A stretch of DNA of 64,000 nucleotides from an uncultured Myxococcales bacterium (GTDB lineage Bacteria > Myxococcota_A > UBA9042): positions 26,746-90,745 of the forward strand of contig CAISBR010000030.1 of assembly GCA_903883645.1 (NCBI GenBank), read 5' to 3'. The position numbers and the translations under genes were made by a program. Below, piece after piece: positions 63,424 to 64,000 of the stretch; the first letter of the stretch is position 1, and every line of letters begins with the position of its first letter. The notes beneath the pieces were generated by a model. It was not told where the DNA came from. It made no database searches and saw only the letters and a program-made list of their open reading frames with translations.

Positions 63424-64000
63424 TCAACCACAGTCGGCGTGCACGGCCGCCAGCAGCTGGGCCAGGGCCGGCTCGAACAGGTCGGGGGGCTGCAGCAGGC
63501 CCAGGACCAGCCAGCCGTTGCTGGTAAAGTCAAAGAAATAGCCGGGTTGAAAAAGGGTGCCATGTTGCTGCAGCTGCTGCAGGGCGCGGTCTTCGTCGCT
63601 CATCGTCGCCGGCACGCGCAGCACGGCGCTCCACCCGCCCTGCGCCGGCAGCGCCGTGACCGCGGTATGGGCAGTCAACTGTCCAAGAATAAGCCGATTT
63701 TGCCGCAGTCGCTGCCGCAGTGGGGCCTGCCAAGCGCGGCGCAGGCCGAGCAGGTCGGGCAGGGCCCACTGCACCGGCGTCGCGAGCGAAAGCGAGGTAT
63801 CAGCCACAATTTCAAGGCGATGTAGGGCTTCTTGCACCAGCGGCATGGGGCCGCTCACCGCCGTCCACGCGAGCTTGAGCTGCGGCAGCAGCAGAACCTT
63901 CGACAGACCCGACATCACCAGGGTGAGGCACTGGTCGAGGCCTGCCAGGGTGTGCAGTTCAGCAGGAGTTTCGTGGTATTGTGCGCCAAGCCACTCGGCA
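63424..64000 (-). CDS. class I/II PLP-dependent aminotransferase, C-terminal part (gene runs off the window)
   Basis: About 191 C-terminal residues are visible; the frame is open to the window end. The Schiff-base lysine is in LVMSGLSKVLLLPQLKLAW, a fold-type I aminotransferase signature (AspC/AlaT-like). The small domain follows with a DRALQQLQQHGTLFQPGYFFDF region and closing LAQLLAAVHADCG. The substrate cannot be told. It is oriented like the lipoprotein gene, 101 bases away. Confidence 0.85.
   Translation of the reverse strand, partial: AEWLGAQYHETPAELHTLAGLDQCLTLVMSGLSKVLLLPQLKLAWTAVSGPMPLVQEALHRLEIVADTSLSLATPVQWALPDLLGLRRAWQAPLRQRLRQNRLILGQLTAHTAVTALPAQGGWSAVLRVPATMSDEDRALQQLQQHGTLFQPGYFFDFTSNGWLVLGLLQPPDLFEPALAQLLAAVHADCG

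Overview
The window is high-GC DNA packed with genes on both strands. It most resembles a member of the Myxococcota or a close deltaproteobacterial relative. The pointers are: a GH25-lysozyme-like protein ending in a MYXO-CTERM-type sorting tail (Gly-Cys, hydrophobic helix, Arg cluster); tandem myxobacterial-type outer-membrane beta-barrel proteins; a Hanks-type Ser/Thr kinase; large Cys-rich lipoproteins with MopE-type and CTDC-type repeats; a sucC-sucD-ndk cluster; and a pilin-like protein with the myxobacterial C-terminal pattern. I see no rRNA, tRNA, CRISPR array, IS element, prophage or attachment site. The assignment rests on protein character only.

Left part (1-23 kb): the end of a HEAT-repeat gene, greA-tsaE, a large Cys-rich lipoprotein and a pilin-like protein; a convergent lipoprotein; a class-III aminotransferase translationally coupled to a LuxE-type acyl-protein synthetase; a HAD hydrolase; a second large Cys-rich lipoprotein with MopE repeats; a ferredoxin-NADP reductase; an ArsR regulator with an MFS exporter; mgtE; three exported or outer-membrane proteins; galU; and a cytochrome c lipoprotein.

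Middle part (23-46 kb): an ABC1/AarF kinase-like protein, a Ser/Thr kinase whose start codon overlaps that of a divergent exported protein, sucC-sucD-ndk-thiolase (central carbon and nucleotide metabolism), two exported proteins, a long radical SAM protein, an APC permease, a DegT-type aminotransferase, cysD-cysN (sulfate activation, with what looks like a decayed APS-kinase tail on CysN), and an RND/MMPL transporter coupled to a secreted M14 carboxypeptidase.

Right part (46-64 kb): a small methyltransferase-like protein with a DksA-like protein, glpK, a secreted GH25 lysozyme coupled to a small exported protein, a LIC_10091-like exported protein coupled to a methyltransferase, and a fusion of an ADP/ATP-translocase-like membrane domain, HEAT repeats and a cyclic-nucleotide-binding domain. 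Next comes a minus-strand run of four exported proteins: an alpha/beta-hydrolase lipoprotein, a second lipoprotein, a proline-rich outer-membrane protein and a lipoprotein with a NACHT-like P-loop NTPase domain. The window ends inside a class I/II aminotransferase.

The most unusual items are the lipoprotein that appears to carry a NACHT-type NTPase domain at the head of the surface-protein run, the degenerate CysC domain on CysN, the two modular Cys-rich lipoproteins sharing an N-terminal domain, the aminotransferase/LuxE pair, and the transporter-HEAT-cNMP fusion. All functional statements come from reading motifs by eye; no database search was run.
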